Source: CAYSWH01 sp964434775 (lineage in GTDB: Bacteria > Patescibacteriota > JACMRA01). Taken from it: a DNA stretch of 25,111 bases. The stretch lies in the NCBI GenBank assembly GCA_964434775.1, contig CAYSWH010000023.1, positions 1 to 25,111 on the forward strand, written 5' to 3'. Under the pieces are notes generated by a model. The model was given only the letters and a program-made list of their open reading frames with translations. It ran no database searches and had not been told where the DNA came from. Positions within the stretch are counted from its first letter, which is position 1. Every line of letters begins with the position of its first letter. This document shows, in pieces, positions 22,132 through 25,111 of the stretch. A program made the position numbers and the translations under genes.

Positions 22132-23169
22132 TTATTTAGTTTCTCCTTCCACTACCAAATCAAGCTTATCAAGCTCAATTGCTTGTTTTATTTCACGAGC
22201 GACACGCCGACCGGTACTCATATCTTCATCATATTTAAGCCAAGTATAAGGTGAGCCGTTAATAAAAGGATTAGTGCCGGCTACTATTCTGGCTGATATT
22301 TCGAAGATGTAAAAATTTAGATTTGGGTCGATTATTCCTTCCAGGCAAAACGGACCATACAAACCTCCCGGTTCTATTTCTTTGGAAGTTTCTACAACTC
22401 TTTCTCCGATCTCATATATTTCCGGCAATAAAGACTCTCTAACAACCAACGGAATATTGCCTGTAATTGTATAACTGGTATTAATATTGCTGGATAACTG
22501 GTCTCTGGAGGCAATACGACCGATGGAATCAGCATTGGACTCATATCTTTTGTCAAAACCCATTATTTCCAGTTCTTGGTTGAGCTTGGAATAAAAATAG
22601 TGGCAATATACCGGAACTCCTACTATATATTCCTGGATTAGATAGCCCTTAGTGATATGTTTATAATTTTCCATATGGACGTAAAACTCTTTTTCACTGT
22701 TTGCTATGAAGTAATCTTTGCCTCCCTGGGCTCCGTTGAATTTAATGATAACCGGTCTATCAATCTCAGAGGGATCTTTGTAAATATTGGGCAATTTCAA
22801 ATCGGCTTTAGTAAGCCACTCTCTTTCTTTATTCCTATCAGATTCCCATTCTAAAATACCTTTAGTACCGTAATAGAGGGATTTCATATCTCTGACTTCT
22901 TGAGTACTTCTCATCCCAATTAAAGAACCGTGAGGGATAATTACGCCCCGCAATTCAATAAGTCTTTCTTCAATCTTTTCAAAGTCATTCTCGTAATCTT
23001 CCAAAATAATAAATTGATCAACCAAATTAAAACTACGATATACTTTCTCGGCTCTTTTTTTGCAAATACAGATTGTTTCAAACCCTTCATCTCTAGCCCC
23101 TTTGAGAATTTGTAAAGCCGAGTGGCTACCGATAGTAGCAATTTTATAACCTTCTAATGACTTACTCAT
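22132..23169 (-). CDS. purP: PurP-like FAICAR synthetase (ATP-grasp), archaeal type
   Basis: 345 residues, the usual PurP length. PurP is an ATP-grasp ligase that forms formyl-AICAR from AICAR, formate and ATP, replacing the formyltransferase half of PurH. Family blocks are present in order: IATIGSHSALQILKGARDEGF (11-31), VIIPHGSLIG (77-86), WESDRNKEREWL (109-120), the ATP-grasp strand PVIIKFNGAQGGKDYFIA (138-155), QEYIVG (179-184), DKRYESNADSIGR (205-217), GGLYGPFCLEGI (269-280) and FEISARIVAGTN (294-305). The ligands in ESNADS and FEISARIVAG appear intact. AGAGG precedes the ATG. The family is mainly archaeal, which suggests transfer. A paralogous role is possible. Confidence 0.85.
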   Translation of the reverse strand: MSKSLEGYKIATIGSHSALQILKGARDEGFETICICKKRAEKVYRSFNLVDQFIILEDYENDFEKIEERLIELRGVIIPHGSLIGMRSTQEVRDMKSLYYGTKGILEWESDRNKEREWLTKADLKLPNIYKDPSEIDRPVIIKFNGAQGGKDYFIANSEKEFYVHMENYKHITKGYLIQEYIVGVPVYCHYFYSKLNQELEIMGFDKRYESNADSIGRIASRDQLSSNINTSYTITGNIPLVVRESLLPEIYEIGERVVETSKEIEPGGLYGPFCLEGIIDPNLNFYIFEISARIVAGTNPFINGSPYTWLKYDEDMSTGRRVAREIKQAIELDKLDLVVEGETK

Positions 23170-23389
23170 ATCAACCTCTATTTGTTAGTCTGTGTATTTA
23201 ATTGTTGATACTCGAAAAAAAATCTATTCTTGGCAAGAGTTGTTTTGATTGTTGACAATTTTGCCGAAAGTTAAACAGGAAGTCAACTTAAAATAAGTTA
23301 AGATAATACCTAAAGATAATCTCGTTTTTATTAGTTAGGAGAAAACCGTTTTAGCCTCTTTCCCAACAAAAACTCAAATTTTAAGCAAA

Positions 23390-24100
23390 TCAAAAGTCAA
23401 ATAAATCCACTATTTCAGAAAAGCTGTTTTGATAAAGTTTTACAACTTTTTGAGAAAACTCGTCATCAATTTGCCGACTATATTTATTAAAATCTTGAAC
23501 AATAGTATTATTGCGATAAATAAACTCTTCACGACTAATCTTTCTAACCGGGAAGAGATTTTGCCACCATTTACGATAGTGTAATTTTTTTAGTTCTTCT
23601 AGCTGAAAATTGAGTTCTTCCTCGGCCTCATTTCGTCTCCGGTCATACTCACCTATCAATATTTTTAATTTATTTTGGGTATTGTTAACAATTCTAATCT
23701 GAGAATTAAAGACCTTTTCATACCGTACTACTGTTTCAACGGCTTTTTGGTATGCTTGTTTATATCTCTGTAGTTCTTGCAGTATTTGCTCTTTGGAAAA
23801 AATATCATCATAGTTATGATTATCGTGAACCGAAGAGGACTGACCATAACTCGATTTTCTGTAGCTCTCTTGAAAACCGTCACCTGATTTTTGTCTGTAA
23901 AACTCAGGATCATTAACAACTTTTTTTAGAAGAGTATAAGCCTGTCTCAACCTGATAAAGTCTTTACCGGAACCACCTTTATCCGGATGACATTTGAGAG
24001 CTAATTTGTGATAAATATCTCTAAGACTTTTTTCTGTGTGTCCTTTCAAACTCTTAAGATTAAATATTCTCAGACTTTCTCCCAAAGTAATTGTATCCAT
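23390..24100 (-). CDS. J-domain protein with a coiled-coil tail
   Basis: 236 residues. Residues 5-65 form a J domain with an intact HPD motif (38-40) in ALKCHPDKGG and the helix IV region LRQAYTLLKKV. Such proteins stimulate DnaK ATPase and deliver clients. A flexible stretch (about 70-100) leads into a long charged helical region (about 102-172), probably coiled coil, and a short C-terminal domain. The G/F and zinc-finger regions of DnaJ are missing, so it is a class III-type co-chaperone with unknown client. No signal peptide or membrane segment is seen. A promoter lies directly upstream. Bases 23170-23389 upstream of it hold nothing else clear. Confidence 0.85.
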   Translation of the reverse strand: MDTITLGESLRIFNLKSLKGHTEKSLRDIYHKLALKCHPDKGGSGKDFIRLRQAYTLLKKVVNDPEFYRQKSGDGFQESYRKSSYGQSSSVHDNHNYDDIFSKEQILQELQRYKQAYQKAVETVVRYEKVFNSQIRIVNNTQNKLKILIGEYDRRRNEAEEELNFQLEELKKLHYRKWWQNLFPVRKISREEFIYRNNTIVQDFNKYSRQIDDEFSQKVVKLYQNSFSEIVDLFDF

Positions 24101-24120
24101 ATTTTTGATAATGCTCTGTG

Positions 24121-24150
24121 ATACTAAAAGTTTTTAATTATTTCAGTCAA
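24121..24150 (-). promoter_or_regulatory. Promoter of the J-domain gene
   Basis: TTGACT (24145-24150), an 18-base spacer and TAGTAT (24121-24126), about 20 bases before the ATG at 24098-24100. Confidence 0.5.
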
Positions 24151-24291
24151 TTTGGATCAATTAAAAATTTCCCGAATCAAACTAAACTGAATTTATCCCC
24201 GGCACCTAATTACTGAAAGAGCTTTTAATCATGAGATCAAAATGTCTCCAAAAATAAACTATCCTATATAGCAGTTAACCGGAATTTCAAA

Positions 24292-24732
24292 CTAAACTGT
24301 TTCGGCCAAGAGTTCGTCTAAAGTAGGGCTGCCAACCCACTTTTTTAATTCTTTACCTTCCTTATCAATCTGAACGGCAGTATGTTGCATAGTAACTCCG
24401 TATTCTTTGACCAGAAGTCTATCCTTATCAATATCGGCCAGCATGATATAGGTATCTTCAGGAATACTTTCCCTATTGGACTCAATATCTTCAACTAATC
24501 CGGTACAACTGGAACACCATTCGGCCTTAAATAGAATCAAAACTTTTCCCTTTTCTGCTTTGGAAACCAAATTAGGATTATATTTTGTATAGTTATCGTT
24601 ATAATGATATTCGTGAGTAGAACTTTGAGCAAAAAGTCCTAGAACTAAAAACCCAGCCAAACCGAAAACCGAAAGAATCAGGGAGAAAACGAGTGGATAT
24701 TTTAATTTTGATAGAATTTGATTCTGAGCCAT
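24292..24732 (-). CDS. Membrane-anchored thioredoxin-like protein
   Basis: 146 residues. Residues 12-35 form one membrane segment, probably a signal anchor that places the domain outside the membrane. The thioredoxin domain begins near 60: KVLILFKAEWCSSCTGL, with redox motif C73-S-S-C76. A later beta strand (VTMQHTAVQID) stands where thioredoxins carry the cis-proline before Thr. Here that position is H117, so the conserved cis-proline is missing. The fold and redox pair suggest thiol exchange on envelope proteins. The several paired-cysteine envelope proteins nearby may be substrates, which is inference. It is transcribed from its own promoter. Confidence 0.85.
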   Translation of the reverse strand: MAQNQILSKLKYPLVFSLILSVFGLAGFLVLGLFAQSSTHEYHYNDNYTKYNPNLVSKAEKGKVLILFKAEWCSSCTGLVEDIESNRESIPEDTYIMLADIDKDRLLVKEYGVTMQHTAVQIDKEGKELKKWVGSPTLDELLAETV

Positions 24733-25111
24733 AGTGCCTAAAATCTCAATTGATTATTCTTAAATTTAACTTATTTTTGTCATTTAGTCAAAACAAATCG
24801 ACTTTCAATTATTCGCTTTGATCCACAGAAGTCTGTAGTTGAGATATCTTGGCGAATATCCTCCAAGAAATTTTAATAAAAATGTTTTTTATTTGACTTG
24901 AAATTAGTGCTATCAAATGCCCGGCTTAAATATGTTGCAATAAACTTTTGAATTAGCTACAAGATTGCTTTTTGTATTCAAATTATCAATAAATCCTGAT
25001 TAGAAATTAAAAAACCGATACAAATAATCATCATCCCAATTAAGAGGGATTTTAGAATTCCGATCAAAGACCAAGGGAATTTCATAAGATTCATTTTTGG
25101 AAAGCGGATAC
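24733..25111. other. 379-base stretch without a confident gene
   Basis: Apart from the promoter at 24763-24791 no established feature is seen. On the minus strand two overlapping short frames enter from the right edge. One runs 25000-25110 (36 codons and a stop, ending NWDDDYLYRFFNF), possibly the C terminus of a gene beyond the window. The other is a complete 38-residue frame at 24978-25094 with a hydrophobic stretch (IGMMIICIGFLIS) like a single membrane segment. They cannot both be assumed real. Confidence 0.25.
24763..24791 (-). promoter_or_regulatory. Promoter of the thioredoxin-like gene
   Basis: TTGACT (24786-24791), a 17-base spacer and TAAATT (24763-24768), about 30 bases ahead of the ATG at 24730-24732. 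Confidence 0.55.

Noticed and set aside
22132..23169. Archaeal origin of the whole window because of PurP
   Set aside because: RadC, the bacterial-length LeuC and LeuD, rho-independent terminators and sigma-70-type promoters all point to a bacterium.
23285..23310. AACTTA/TAAGTT palindrome near 23290 as an operator upstream of purP
   Set aside because: It is AT-rich and short, lies over 100 bases from the start, and such matches are expected by chance in this sequence.

Overview
The window is AT-rich bacterial DNA. Several features point to a small-genome bacterium of the Patescibacteria/CPR kind, though the window does not prove this. Genes are short and tightly packed, and many lack an obvious Shine-Dalgarno. 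Several single-pass envelope proteins carry unusual or degenerate domains. An archaeal-type purine enzyme (PurP) sits beside typical bacterial genes (RadC, bacterial-type LeuC/LeuD, rho-independent terminators). TGA is used as a normal stop, which argues against the recoded CPR groups.

Left block (1-8311, minus strand): branched-chain amino acid and threonine biosynthesis. The order of transcription is ilvC region first (an ABC ATPase then ilvC), a divergent SAM-hydroxide adenosyltransferase-like gene, thrC with its own strong promoter, then leuC-leuD-leuB-GNAT. The 146 bases between thrC and leuC look like a complete ribosome-mediated attenuator. They hold a promoter, a 12-codon leader peptide with two adjacent Leu codons, an antiterminator arm placed just after the leader stop, and a terminator whose 5' arm competes with it.

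Middle (8312-11282): a tRNA-Pro(UGG) gene, a small membrane-anchored protein, radC, and on the plus strand an unusual fusion of a helix-turn-helix domain to an EgtD-like methyltransferase.

Central system (11543-19014, plus strand): five genes in close succession encode a SWIM zinc-finger protein, a DUF5691 protein, a MoxR-type AAA ATPase, a DUF5682 protein and a VWA protein with an intact MIDAS. This gene set recurs in distant bacteria and has no established function that I know of. The MoxR and VWA proteins are the likely motor and adaptor. DUF5682 looks like a TIKI/TraB/EreA-type putative hydrolase, and the SWIM and DUF5691 proteins may supply target or nucleic-acid recognition. It is the best candidate here for an undescribed system.

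Right block (19015-25111): a repeat cluster (60-bp imperfect palindrome, 21-bp tandem repeat, and a 56-bp element also present at bases 1-56). It is followed by minus-strand genes mostly transcribed singly: a cytochrome-b5-like envelope protein without the usual heme histidines, a U32-peptidase-like protein, a purple-acid-phosphatase-like protein that has lost most metal ligands, PurP, a J-domain protein and a membrane-anchored thioredoxin. Many of these have a clear -35/-10 promoter and a terminator of their own.
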